A stretch of DNA of 64,000 nucleotides from Hydractinia symbiolongicarpus. Taxonomy: Eukaryota; Cnidaria; Hydrozoa; Anthoathecata; Hydractiniidae. The notes below the pieces were generated by a model that was not told where the DNA came from, searched no databases, and saw only the letters and a list, made by a program, of their open reading frames with translations. Below are positions 24,481 to 35,330 of this stretch, in pieces. How positions within the stretch are numbered: position 1 is the stretch's first letter; each line of letters starts with the position of its first letter. Both the position numbers and the translations under genes were made by a program. Location: assembly GCF_029227915.1 (NCBI RefSeq), contig NC_079884.1:4714001-4778000 (forward strand). Direction: 5' to 3'.

Positions 24481-24682
24481 ATCGTTTGGGAAATGAGTTT
24501 ACTCCCTGGGTACTTTCTTTGTATACTTTTGACTATACGGGCCGAGTCCGGGATTTAGGGAAATCGCAGGTTTTCGTTTGCCGGCGATTAAACTGCTTTT
24601 ATTCAGCGTCTCATCAAAAATGAAAACATTTTTGAAAACTACAAGTCTCATGCGTGTTAGTGGTGAAAAAGTAATTTAAAAA
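24481..24682 (+). repeat. Representative monomer, subfamily B (202 bp)
   Basis: Starts 'atcgtttggg'. The core reads 'gtccgggatttaggg' in place of 'gcccgggatttacggg', which removes one base, followed by 'aatcgcagg' and 'aaactgctttt'. The tail is 'gaaaaagtaattt'. The fourth GGG run of subfamily A is reduced to GG, so the four-run pattern is lost. B is the regular right neighbour of A and becomes the dominant type in 54720-64000. Confidence 0.88.
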
Positions 24683-24885
24683 ATCGTTCGGGAAATGAGT
24701 TTACTCCCTGGGTACTTTCTTTGTATACTTTTGACTATACGGGCCAAGCCCGGGATTTACGGGAAATCGCGGGTTTTCGTTTGCCGGCGATTAAACTGCT
24801 TTTATTCAGCGTCTCATCAAAAATGAAAACATTCTTGAAAACTACAAGTCTCTTGCGTTTTAGTGGTGAAATAATAATTTAAAAA
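24683..24885 (+). repeat. Representative monomer, subfamily C (203 bp)
   Basis: The core is identical to subfamily A ('aagcccgggatttac', 'aaactgctttt', 'acattcttgaaaac', tail 'gaaataataattt'), but the unit begins 'atcgttcggg' and carries 'ctcttgcg' where A has 'ctcatgag'. It follows B in the recurrent order A-B-C-D, for example near 2026, 3444 and 36420. Confidence 0.85.
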
Positions 24886-25087
24886 ATCGTTTGGGAAATG
24901 AGTTTACTCCCTGGGTACTTTCTTTGTATACTTTTGACTATACGGCCGAGTCCAGGATTTACGGGAAATCGCAGGTTTTCGTTTGCCGGCGATTAAACTT
25001 CTTTTATTCAGCGTCTTATCAAAAATGAAAACATTTTTAAAAACTACAAGTCTCATGCGTTTTAGTGATGAAAAAGTAATTTAAAAA
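24886..25087 (+). repeat. Representative monomer, subfamily D (202 bp)
   Basis: Marked by 'tacggccgagtccagg' (one G fewer than other types), 'aatcgcagg', 'aaacttctttt', 'gcgtcttatc' and tail 'gaaaaagtaattt'. It follows C in the A-B-C-D order. The copy here has 'agtgatg' in place of 'agtggtg', a change shared with the D monomer one 7-mer further on at about 26483. That marks both as products of the same tandem duplication. Confidence 0.85.
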
Positions 25088-25289
25088 ATCGTTCGGGAAA
25101 TGAGTTTACTCCCTGGGTACTTTCTTTGTATAGTATTGAATACACGGGCCAAGCCGTTATTTACGGGAAATCGCGGGTTGTCGTTTGCCGGCGATTAAAC
25201 TTCTTTTATTCAGCGTCTCATCAAAAATGAAAACATTTTTAAAAACTACAGGTCTTATGCGTTTTAGTGGTGAAAAAATAATTTAAAAA
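25088..25289 (+). repeat. Representative monomer, subfamily E (202 bp)
   Basis: Diagnostic changes are 'ttgaata' for 'ttgacta', 'aagccgttattt' in the core, 'gggttgtcg' for 'gggttttcg', and 'acaggtctta'. The CCCGGG of the core is destroyed. Other E copies begin their core near 3873, 10361, 11575, 12789, 12991, 14205, 16633, 26570, 31230 and 36868. That series defines the 1,214-bp higher-order period in 10-17 kb. Confidence 0.88.
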
Positions 25290-25491
25290 ATCGTTCGGGA
25301 AATGAGTTTACTCACAGGGTACTTTCTTTGTATACTTTTGACTATACGGGCCGAGTCCGGGATTTACGGGAAATCGCGGATTTTCGTTTGCCGGCGATTA
25401 AACTTCTTTTATTCAGCGTCCCATCAAATATGAAAATATTTTTGAAAACTACAAGTCTCATGCGTTTAGTGGTAAAAAAATAATATAAAAA
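25290..25491 (+). repeat. Representative monomer, subfamily F (202 bp)
   Basis: Linked variants are 'gtccgggatttac', 'cgcggatttt', 'gcgtcccatcaaatatg', 'aaaatattttt', the shortened 'gcgtttagtggt' (three T in place of four) and the tail 'aaaaaaataatataaa'. The inverted repeat of the core keeps its outer pair by a paired C/G to T/A change (25356 and 25380). F is one of the commonest and best conserved types and nearly always precedes G. Confidence 0.88.
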
Positions 25492-25694
25492 ATCGTTCGG
25501 GAAATGAGTTTACTCCCTGGGTACTTTCTTTGCATACTTTTGACTATACGGGCCAAGCGCGGGATATACGGGAAATCGCGGGTTTTCGTTTGCCAGCGAT
25601 TAAACTTCTTTTATTCAGCGTCTCATCAAAAATGAAAACATTTTTAAAAACTACAAGTCTTATGCGTTTTAGTGGTGAAAAAATAATTTAAAAA
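25492..25694 (+). repeat. Representative monomer, subfamily G (203 bp)
   Basis: The core reads 'gggatatacggg' in place of 'gggatttacggg'. It is followed by 'gccagcgatt' (some copies 'gccggcgatt'), 'aaacttctttt', 'aagtcttatg' and tail 'gaaaaaataattt'. This copy has 'ttgcatac' for 'ttgtatac' and 'aagcgcggg'. The same pair of changes recurs near 26950 and 28368, one per 1.42-kb repeat, so these three copies share a recent ancestor. A more typical G unit spans 18395-18597. Confidence 0.87.
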
Positions 25695-25896
25695 ATCGTT
25701 CTGGAAATGAGTTTACTCCCTGGGTACTTTCTTTGTATACTTTTGACTATACGGGCCGAGTCCGGGATTTAGGGAAATCGCAGGTTTTCGTTTGCCGGCG
25801 ATTAAACTTCTTTTATTCAGCGTCTCATCAAAAATGAAAACATTTTTAAAAACTACAGGTCTTATGCGTTTTAGTGGTGAAAAAATAATTTAAAAA
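25695..25896 (+). repeat. Representative monomer, subfamily I (202 bp)
   Basis: The left part is B-like ('gtccgggatttaggg', 'aatcgcagg'). The right part is E/G-like ('aaacttctttt', 'acaggtctta', tail 'gaaaaaataattt'). It looks like a stabilised hybrid of two older subfamilies. It normally sits between G and J, as at about 4435, 5450, 6870, 27120 and 28540. Confidence 0.8.
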
Positions 25897-26099
25897 ATCG
25901 TTCTGGAAATGAGTTTACTCACAGGGTACTTTCTTTATATACATTCGACTATACGTGCCAAGCCCGGGATTTACGGGAAATCGCGGGTTTTCGTTTGCCG
26001 GCGATTAAACTTCTTTTATTCAGCGTCTTATCAAAAATGAAAACATTTTTAAAAACTGCAAGTCTCATGCGTTTTAGTGGTGAAAAAGTAATTTAAAAA
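25897..26099 (+). repeat. Representative monomer, subfamily J (203 bp)
   Basis: Distinguished by 'ctcacagggtac', 'tttatatacattcga' (a change within the otherwise steady 'tttgtatac' box) and 'tacgtgccaagcccggg'. This copy has the right-hand part 'gcgtcttatc', 'actgcaag' and tail 'gaaaaagtaattt'. Other J copies have different right halves, for example 'acattcttgaaaac' near 11240 and 12440. The left half is therefore the constant part and the right half has been exchanged. Confidence 0.82.
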
Positions 26100-29000
26100 A
26101 TCGTTCGGGAAATGAGATGGCTCCCTGGGTACTTTCTTTGTATACTTTTGACTATACGGGCCAAGCCCGGGATATACGGGAAATCGCGGGTTTTCGTTTG
26201 CCGGCGATTAAACTGCTTTTATTCAGCGTCTCATCAAAAATGAAAACATTCTTGAAAACTACAAGTCTCTTGCGTTTTAGTGGTGAAATAATAATTTAAA
26301 AAATCGTTTGGGAAATGAGTTTACTCCCTGGGTACTTTCTTTGTATACTTTTGACTATACGGCCGAGTCCAGGATTTACGGGAAATCGCAGGTTTTCGTT
26401 TGCCGGCGATTAAACTTCTTTTATTCAGCGTCTTATCAAAAATGAAAACATTTTTAAAAACTACAAGTCTCATGCGTTTTAGTGATGAAAAAGTAATTTA
26501 AAAAATCGTTCGGGAAATGAGTTTACTCCCTGGGTACTTTCTTTGTATAGTATTGAATACACGGGCCAAGCCGTTATTTACGGGAAATCGCGGGTTGTCG
26601 TTTGCCGGCGATTAAACTTCTTTTATTCAGCGTCTCATCAAAAATGAAAACATTTTTAAAAACTACAGGTCTTATGCGTTTTAGTGGTGAAAAAATAATT
26701 TAAAAAATCGTTCGGGAAATGAGTTTACTCACAGGGTACTTTCTTTGTATACTTTTGACTATACGGGCCGAGTCCGGGATTTACGGGAAATCGCGGATTT
26801 TCGTTTGCCGGCGATTAAACTTCTTTTATTCAGCGTCCCATCAAATATGAAAATATTTTTGAAAACTACAAGTCTCATGCGTTTAGTGGTAAAAAAATAA
26901 TATAAAAAATCGTTCGGGAAATGAGTTTACTCCCTGGGTACTTTCTTTGCATACTTTTGACTATACGGGCCAAGCGCGGGATATACGGGAAATCGCGGGT
27001 TTTCGTTTGCCAGCGATTAAACTTCTTTTATTCAGCGTCTCATCAAAAATGAAAACATTTTTAAAAACTACAAGTCTTATGCGTTTTAGTGGTGAAAAAA
27101 TAATTTAAAAAATCGTTCTGGAAATGAGTTTACTCCCTGGGTACTTTCTTTGTATACTTTTGACTATACGGGCCGAGTCCGGGATTTAGGGAAATCGCAG
27201 GTTTTCGTTTGCCGGCGATTAAACTTCTTTTATTCAGCGTCTCATCAAAAATGAAAACATTTTTAAAAACTACAGGTCTTATGCGTTTTAGTGGTGAAAA
27301 AATAATTTAAAAAATCGTTCTGGAAATGAGTTTACTCACAGGGTACTTTCTTTATATACATTCGACTATACGTGCCAAGCCCGGGATTTACGGGAAATCG
27401 CGGGTTTTCGTTTGCCGGCGATTAAACTTCTTTTATTCAGCGTCTTATCAAAAATGAAAACATTTTTAAAAACTGCAAGTCTCATGCGTTTTAGTGGTGA
27501 AAAAGTAATTTAAAAAATCGTTCGGGAAATGAGATGGCTCCCTGGGTACTTTCTTTGTATACTTTTGACTATACGGGCCAAGCCCGGGATATACGGGAAA
27601 TCGCGGGTTTTCGTTTGCCAGCGATTAAACTTCTTTTATTCAGCGTCTCATCAAAAATGAAAACATTTTTAAAAACTACAAGTCTTATGCGTTTTAGTGG
27701 TGAAAAAATAATTTAAAAAATCGTTCTGGAAATGAGTTTACTCCCTGGGTACTTTCTTTGTATACTTTTGACTATACGGCCCGAGTCCGGAATTTAGGGA
27801 AATCGCAGGTTTTCGTTTGCCGGCGAGTAAACTTCTTTTATTCAGCGTCTCATCAAAAATGAAAACATTTTTAAAAACTACAGGTCTTATGCGTTTTAGT
27901 GGTGAAAAAATAATTTAAAAAATCGTTCTGGAAATGAGTTTACTCACAGGGTACTTTCTTTATATACATTCGACTATACGTGCCAAGCCCGGGATTTACG
28001 GGAAATCGCGGGTTTTCGTTTGCCGGCGATTAAACTTCTTTTATTCAGCGTTTCATCAAAAATGAAAACATTTTTAAAAACTACAGGTCTTATGCGTTTT
28101 AGTGGTGAAAAAATAATTTAAAAAATCGTTCGGGAAATGAGTTTACTCACAGGGTACTTTCTTTGTATACTTTTGACTATACGGGCCGAGTCCGGGATTT
28201 ACGGGAAATCGCGGATTTTCGTTTGCCGGCGATTAAACTTCTTTTATCCAGCGTCCCATCAAATATGAAAATATTTTTGAAAACTACAAGTCTCATGCGT
28301 TTAGTGGTAAAAAAATAATATAAAAAATCGTTCGGGAAATGAGTTTACTCCCTGGGTACTTTCTTTGCATACTTTTGACTATACGGGCCAAGCGCGGGAT
28401 ATACGGGAAATCGCGGGTTTTCGTTTGCCAGCGATTAAACTTCTTTTATTCAGCGTCTCATCAAAAATGAAAACATTTTTAAAAACTACAAGTCTTATGC
28501 GTTTTAGTGGTGAAAAAATAATTTAAAAAATCGTTCTGGAAATGAGTTTACTCCCTGGGTACTTTCTTTGTATACTTTTGACTATACGGGCCGAGTCCGG
28601 GATTTAGGGAAATCGCAGGTTTTCGTTTGCCGGCGATTAAACTTCTTTTATTCAGCGTCTCATCAAAAATGAAAACATTTTTAAAAACTACAGGTCTTAT
28701 GCGTTTTAGTGGTGAAAAAATAATTTAAAAAATCGTTCTGGAAATGAGTTTACTCACAGGGTACTTTCTTTATATACATTCGACTATACGTGCCAAGCCC
28801 GGGATTTACGGGAAATCGCGGGTTTTCGTTTGCCGGCGATTAAACTTCTTTTATTCAGCGTCTTATCAAAAATGAAAACATTTTTAAAAACTGCAAGTCT
28901 CATGCGTTTTAGTGGTGAAAAAGTAATTTAAAAAATCGTTCGGGAAATGAGTTTGCTCCCTGGGTACTTTCTTTGTATACTTTTGACTATACGGGCCAAG

Positions 29001-29399
29001 CCCGGGATATACGGGAAATCGCGGGTTTTCGTTTGCCAGCGATTAAACTTCTTTTATTCAGCGTCTCATCAAAAATGAAAACATTTTTAAAAACTACAAG
29101 TCTTATGCGTTTTAGTGGTGAAAAAATAATTTAAAAAATCGTTCTGGAAATGAGTTTACTCCCTGGGTACTTTCTTTGTATACTTTTGACTATACGGCCC
29201 GAGTCCGGAATTTAGGGAAATCGCAGGTTTTCGTTTGCCGGCGAGTAAACTTCTTTTATTCAGCGTCTCATCAAAAATGAAAACATTTTTAAAAACTACA
29301 GGTCTTATGCGTTTTAGTGGTGAAAAAATAATTTAAAAAATCGTTCTGGAAATGAGTTTACTCACAGGGTACTTTCTTTATATACATTCGACCATACGT

Positions 29400-31560
29400 G
29401 CCAAGCCCGGGATTTACGGGAAATCGCGGGTTTTCCTTTGCCGGCGATTAAACTGCTTTTATTCAGCGTCTCATCAAAAATGAAAACATTTTTAAAAACT
29501 GCAAGTCTCATGCGTTTTAGTGGTGAAAAAGTAATTTAAAAAATCGTTCGGGAAATGAGTTTGCTCCCTGGGTACTTTCTTTGTATACTTTTGACTATAC
29601 GGGCCAAGCCGGGATTTACGGGAAATCGCGGGTTTTCGTTTGCCGGCGAATAAACTTTTTTTTATTCAGCGTCTCATCAAAAATGAAAACATTTTTAAAA
29701 ACTACAAGTCTTATGCGTTTTAGTTGTGAAAAAATAATTTAAAAAATCGTTCGGGAAATGAGTTTACTCCCTGGGTACTTTCTTTGTATACTTTTGACTA
29801 TACGGGCCGAGTCCGGGATTTACGGGAAATCGCGGATTTTCGTTTGCCGGCGATTAAACTTCTTTTATTCAGCGTCCCATCAAATATGAAAATATTTTTG
29901 AAAACTACAAGTCTCATGCGTTTAGTGGTAAAAAAATAATATAAAAAATCGTTCGGGAAATGAGTTTACTCCCTGGGTACTTTCTTTGTATACTTTTGAC
30001 TATACGGGCCAAGCCCGGGATATACGGGAAATCGCGGGTTTTCGTTTGCCGGCGAATAAACTTCTTTTATTCAGCGTCTCATCAAAAATGAAAACATTTT
30101 TAAAAACTACAAGTCTTATGCGTTTTAGTGGTGAAAAAATAATTTAAAAAATCGTTCTGGAAATGAGTTTACTCACAGGGTACTTTCTTTGTATACATTT
30201 GACTATACGGGCCAAGCCCGGGATTTCCGGGAAATCGCGGGTTTTCGTTTTCCGGCGATTAAACCTCTTTCATTAAGCGTCTCATCAAAATTGAAAACAT
30301 TTTTGAAAACTACAAGTTTCATGCGTTTTAGTGGTGAAAAAAAAATTTAAAAAATCGTTCGGGAAATGAGTTTACTCCCTGGGTACTTTCTTTTTATACT
30401 TTTGACTATACGGGCCAAGCCCGGGATTTACGGGAAATCGCGGGTTTTCGTTTGCCGGCGATTAAACTGCTTTTATTCAGCGTCTCATCAAAAATGAAAA
30501 CATTCTTGAAAACTACAAGTCTCATGAGTTTTAGTGGTGAAATAATAATTTAAAAAATCGTTTGGGAAATGAGTTTACTCCCTGGGTACTTTCTTTGTAT
30601 ACTTTTGACTATACGGGCCGAGTCCGGGACTTAGGGAAATCGCAGGTTTTCGTTTGCCGGCGATTAAACTGCTTTTATTCAGCGTCTCATCAAAAATGAA
30701 AACATTTTTGAAAACTACAAGTCTCATGCGTTTTAGTGGTGAAAAAGTAATTTAAAAAATCGTTCGGGAAATGAGTTTACTCCCTGGGTACTTTCTTTGT
30801 ATACTTTTGACTATACGGGCCAAGCCCGGGATTTACGGGAAATCGCGGGTTTTCGTTTGCCGGCGATTAAACTGCTTTTATTCAGCGTCTCATCAAAAAT
30901 GAAAATATTCTTGAAAACTACAAGTCTCTTGCGTTTTAGTGGTGAAATAATAATTTAAAAAATCGTTTGGGAAATGAGTTTACTCCCTGGGTACTTTCTT
31001 TGTATACTTTTGACTATACGGCCGAGTCCAGGATTTACGGGAAATCGCAGGTTTTCGTTTGCCGGCGATTAAACTTCTTTTATTCAGCGTCTTATCAAAA
31101 ATGAAAACATTTTTAAAAACTACAAGTCTCATGCGTTGTAGTGGTGAAAAAGTAATTTAAAAAATCGTTCGGGAAATGAGTTTACTCCCTGGGTACTTTC
31201 TTTGTATACTTTTGAATATACAGGCCAAGCCGTTATTTACGGGAAATCGCGGGTTGTCGTTTGCCGGCGATTAAACTTCTTTTATTCAGCGTCTCATCAA
31301 AAATGAAAACATTTTTAAAAACTACAGGTCTTATGCGTTTTAGTGGTGAAAAAATAATTTAAAAAATCGTTCGGGAAATGAGTTTACTCACAGGGTACTT
31401 TCTTTGTATACTTTTGACTATACGGGCCGAGTCCGGGATTTACGGGAAATCGCGGATTTTCGTTTGCCGGCGATTAAACTTCTTTTATTCAGCGTCCCAT
31501 CAAATATGAAAATATTTTTGAAAACTACAAGTCTCATGCGTTTAGTGGTAAAAAAATAAT
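29400..31560. repeat. 10- to 11-mer block, first of three related copies
   Basis: Markers are 'ttttagttgtgaaa' (29721), 'gaataaactttt', the 'tttctttttatac' promoter-like box variant (30387), 'gtccgggactta' (30626) and 'gcgttgtagtgg' (31137). The same series in the same order returns at 35562-36775 and in part at 37588-38493. The second copy lacks one monomer, near 35940. Confidence 0.83.
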
Positions 31561-34500
31561 ATAAAAAATCGTTCGGGAAATGAGTTTACTCCCTGGGTAC
31601 TTTCTTTGTATACTTTTGACTATACGGACCAAGCCCGGGATATACGGGAAATCGCGGGTTTTCGTTTGCCAGCGATTAAACTTCTTTTATTCAGCGTCTC
31701 ATCAAAAATGAAAACATTTTTAAAAACTACAAGTCTTATGCGTTTTAGTGGTGAAAAAATAATTTAAAAAATCGTTCTGGAAATGAGTTTACTCCCTGGG
31801 TACTTTCTTTGTATACTTTTGACTATACGGGCTGAGTCCGGGATTTAGGGAAATCGCAGGTTTTCGTTTGCCGGCGATTAAACTTCTTTTATTCAGCGTC
31901 TCATCAAAAATGAAAACATTTTTAAAAACTACAGGTCTTATGCGTTTTAGTGGTGAAAAAATAAATTAAAAAATCGTTCTGGAAATGAGTTTACTCACAG
32001 GGTACTTTCTTTATATACATTCGACTATACGTGCCAAGCCCGGGATTTACGGGAAATCGCGGGTTTTCGTTTGCCGGCGATTAAACTTTTTTTTATTCAG
32101 CGTCTCATCAAAAATGAAAACATTTTTAAAAACTACAAGTCTTATGCGTTTTAGTGGTGAAAAAATAATTTAAAAAATCGTTCTGGAAATGAGTTTACTC
32201 ACAGGGTACTTTCTTTGTATACATTCGACTATACGGGCCAAGCCCGGGATTTACGGGAAATCGCGGGTTTTCGTTTTCCGGCGATTAAACCTCTTTCATT
32301 AAGCGTCTCATCAAAAATGAAAACATTTTTGAAAACTACAAGTCTCATGCGTTTAGTGGTAAAAAAATAATATAAAAAATCGTTCGGGAAATGAGTTTAC
32401 TCCCTGGGTACTTTCTTTGTATACTTTTGACTATACGGGCCAAGCCCGGGATATACGGGAAATCGCGGGTTTTCGTTTGCCGGCGATTAAACTTCTTTTA
32501 TTCAGCGTCTCATCAAAAATGAAAACATTTTTAAAAACTACAAGTCTTATGCGTTTTAGTGGTGAAAAAAAAATTTAAAAAATCGTTCTGGAAATGAGTT
32601 TACTCACAGGGTACTTTCTTTGTATACTTTTGCCTATACGGGCAGAGTCCAGGATTTACGGGAAATCGCAGGTTTTCGTTTGCCGGCGATTAAACGTCTT
32701 TTATTCAGCGTCTCATCAAAAATGAAAACATTTTTAAAAACTGCAAGTCTCATGCGTTTTAGTGGTGAAAAAGTAATTTAAAAAATCGTTCGGGAAATGA
32801 GTTTGCTCCCTGGGTACTTTATTTGTATACTTTTGACTATACGGGCCAAGCCCGGGATTTACGGGAAATCGCGGGTTTTCGTTTGCCGGCGATTAAACTG
32901 CTTTTATTCAGCGTCTCATCAAAAATGAAAACATTCTTGAAAACTACAAGTCTCATGAGTTTTAGTGGTGAAATAATAATTTAAAAAATCGTTTGGGAAA
33001 TGAGTTTACTCCCTGGGTACTTTCTTTGTATACTTTTGACTATACGGGCCAAGCCCGGGATTTACGGGAAATCGCGGGTTTTCGTTTGCCGGCGATTAAA
33101 CTGCTTTTATTCAGCGTCTCATCAAAAATGAAAACATTCTTGAAAACTACAAGTCTCATGAGTTTTAGTGGTGAAATAATAATTTAAAAAATCGTTTGGG
33201 AAATGAGTTTACTCCCTGTGTACTTTCTTTGTATACTTTTGACTATACGGGCCGAGTCCGGGATTTAGGGAAATCGCAGGTTTTCGTTTGCCGGCGATTA
33301 AACTGCTTTTATTCAGCGTCTCATCAAAAATGAAAACATTTTTGAAAACTACAAGTCTCATGCGTTTTAGTGGTGAAAAAGTAATTTAAAAAATCGTTCG
33401 GGAAATGAGTTTACTCCCTGGGTACTTTCTTTGTATACTTTTGACTATACGGGCCAAGCCTGGGATTTATGGGAAATCGCGGGTTTTCGTTTTCCCGCGA
33501 TTAAACCTCTTTCATTAAGCGTCTCATCAAAATTGAAAACATTTTTGAAAACTACAAGTTTCATGCGTTTTAGTGGTGAAAAAAAAATTTAAAAAATCGT
33601 TCGGGAAATGAGTTTACTCCCTGGGTACTTTCTTTGTATACTTTTGACTATACGGGCCAAGCCCGGGATTTACGGGAAATCGCGGGTTTTCGTTTGCCGG
33701 CGATTAAACTGCTTTTATTCAGCGTCTCATCAAAAATGAAAACATTCTTGAAAACTACAAGTCTCATGAGTTTTAGTGGTGAAATAATAATTTAAAAAAT
33801 CGTTTGGGAAATGAGTTTACTCCCTGGGTACTTTCTTTGTATACTTTTGACTATACGGGCCGAGTCCGGGATTTAGGGAAATCGCAGGTTTTCGTTTGCC
33901 GGCGATTAAACTGCTTTTATTCAGCGTCTCATCAAAAATGTAAACATTTTTGAAAACTACAAGTCTCATGCGTTTTAGTGGTGAAAAAGTAATTTAAAAA
34001 ATCGTTCGGGAAATGAGTTTACTCCCTGGGTACTTTCTTTGTATACTTTTGACTATACGGGCCAAGCCCGGGATTTATGGGAAATCGCGGGTTTTCGTTT
34101 GCCGGCGATTAAACTGCTTTTATTCAGCGTCTCATCAAAAATGAAAATATTCTTGAAAACTACAAGTCTCTTGCGTTTTAGTGGTGAAATAATAATTTAA
34201 AAAATCGTTTGGGAAATGAGTTTACTCCCTGGGTACTTTCTTTGTATACTTTTGACTATACGGCCGAGTCCAGGATTTACGGGAAATCGCAGGTTTTCGT
34301 TTGCCGGCGATTAAACTTCTTTTATTTTATTAGTCTTATGCGTTTTAGTGGTGAAAAAATAATTTAAAAAATCGTTCGGGAAATGAGTTTACTCACAGGG
34401 TACTTTCTTTGTATACTTTTGACTATACGGGCCGAGTCCGGGATTTACGGGAAATCGCGGATTTTCGTTTGCCGGCGATTAAACTTCTTTTATTCAGCGT

Positions 34501-35330
34501 CCCATCAAATATGAAAATATTTTTGAAAACTACAAGTCTCATGCGTTTAGTGGTAAAAAAATAATATAAAAAATCGTTCGGGAAATGAGTTTACTCCCTG
34601 GGTACTTTCTTTGTATACTTTTGACTATACGGGCCAAGCCCGGGATATACGGGAAATCGCGGGTTTTCGTTTGCCAGCGATTAAACTTCTTTTATTCAGC
34701 GTCTCATCAAAAATGAAAACATTTTTAAAAACTACAAGTCTTATGCGTTTTAGTGGTGAAAAAATAATTTAAAAAATCGTTCTGGAAATGAGTTTACTCC
34801 CTGGGTACTTTCTTTGTATACTTTTGACTATACGGGCCGAATCCGGGATTTAGGGAAATCGCAGGTTTTTGTTTGCCGGCGATTAAACTTCTTTTATTCA
34901 GCGTCTCATCAAAAATGAAAACATTTTTAAAAACTACAAGTCTTATGCGTTTTAGTGGTGAAAAAATAATTTAAAAAATCGTTCTGGAAATGAGTTTACT
35001 CCCTGGGTACTTTCTTTGTATACTTTTGACTATACGGGCCGAATCCGGGATTTAGGGAAATCGCAGGTTTTTGTTTGCCGGCGATTAAACTTCTTTTATT
35101 CAGCGTCTCATCAAAAATGAAAACATTTTTAAAAACTACAGGTCTTATGCGTTTTAGTGGTGAAAAAATAATTTAAAAAATCGTTCTGGAAATGAGTTTA
35201 CTCACAGGGTACTTTCTTTATATACATTTGGACTATACGTGCCAAGCCCGGGATTTACGGGAAATCGCGGGTTTTCGTTTGCCGGCGATTAAACTGCTTT
35301 TATTCAGCGTCTCATCAAAAATGAAAACAT
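31560..35330. repeat. Long duplication, copy 1 (7,058-bp spacing)
   Basis: Matches 38618-42187 at a constant offset of 7,058 bp. Verified at 'gggctgagtccg' (31831/38889), the double A monomer (32850 and 33054 against 39908 and 40112), 'gtttgccggcgattaaacgtc', 'ttttcccgcg' and the 35-bp deletion monomer (34311/41369). Copy 1 has one extra monomer at about 34880-35090, seen as the repeated 'ccgaatccggg...caggtttttg', so the offset becomes 6,856 at its right end. The match ends near 35330, where 'acatttttaaaaactgc' faces 'acattcttgaaaac'. Confidence 0.88.
34235..34401 (+). repeat. Truncated monomer with a 35-bp internal deletion, copy 1
   Basis: The distance between successive 'actttctttg' boxes is 167 bp here in place of 202. 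After 'aaacttcttttatt' the sequence goes straight to 'ttattagtcttatgcg', losing the 'cagcgtctcatc...actaca' segment (40 bases replaced by 5). The left part is subfamily D and the right part E/G-like. An identical monomer occurs 7,058 bp downstream. Confidence 0.92.

Larger units (their letters stand above)
24278..29400. repeat. Triplicated 7-mer of about 1,417 bp
   Basis: Copies start near 24755, 26172 and 27589. The pair of variants 'ttgcatac' and 'aagcgcggg' occurs once per copy (near 25532, 26949, 28367). The variant 'gagatggctccc' occurs at 26114 and 27531, with 'gagtttgctccc' at the corresponding place 28949. 'tagtattgaatacacggg' is shared by the first two copies and missing from the third. 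The first two copies abut exactly, which indicates a simple tandem duplication followed by a partial third copy. Confidence 0.87.

Noticed and set aside
30387-30400. TATA-like boxes ('tttttatac', 'tttatatac') as promoters
   Set aside because: They are minor variants of the constant monomer box, found in untranscribed-looking satellite with no downstream gene. Satellite transcription is possible but cannot be inferred from this.
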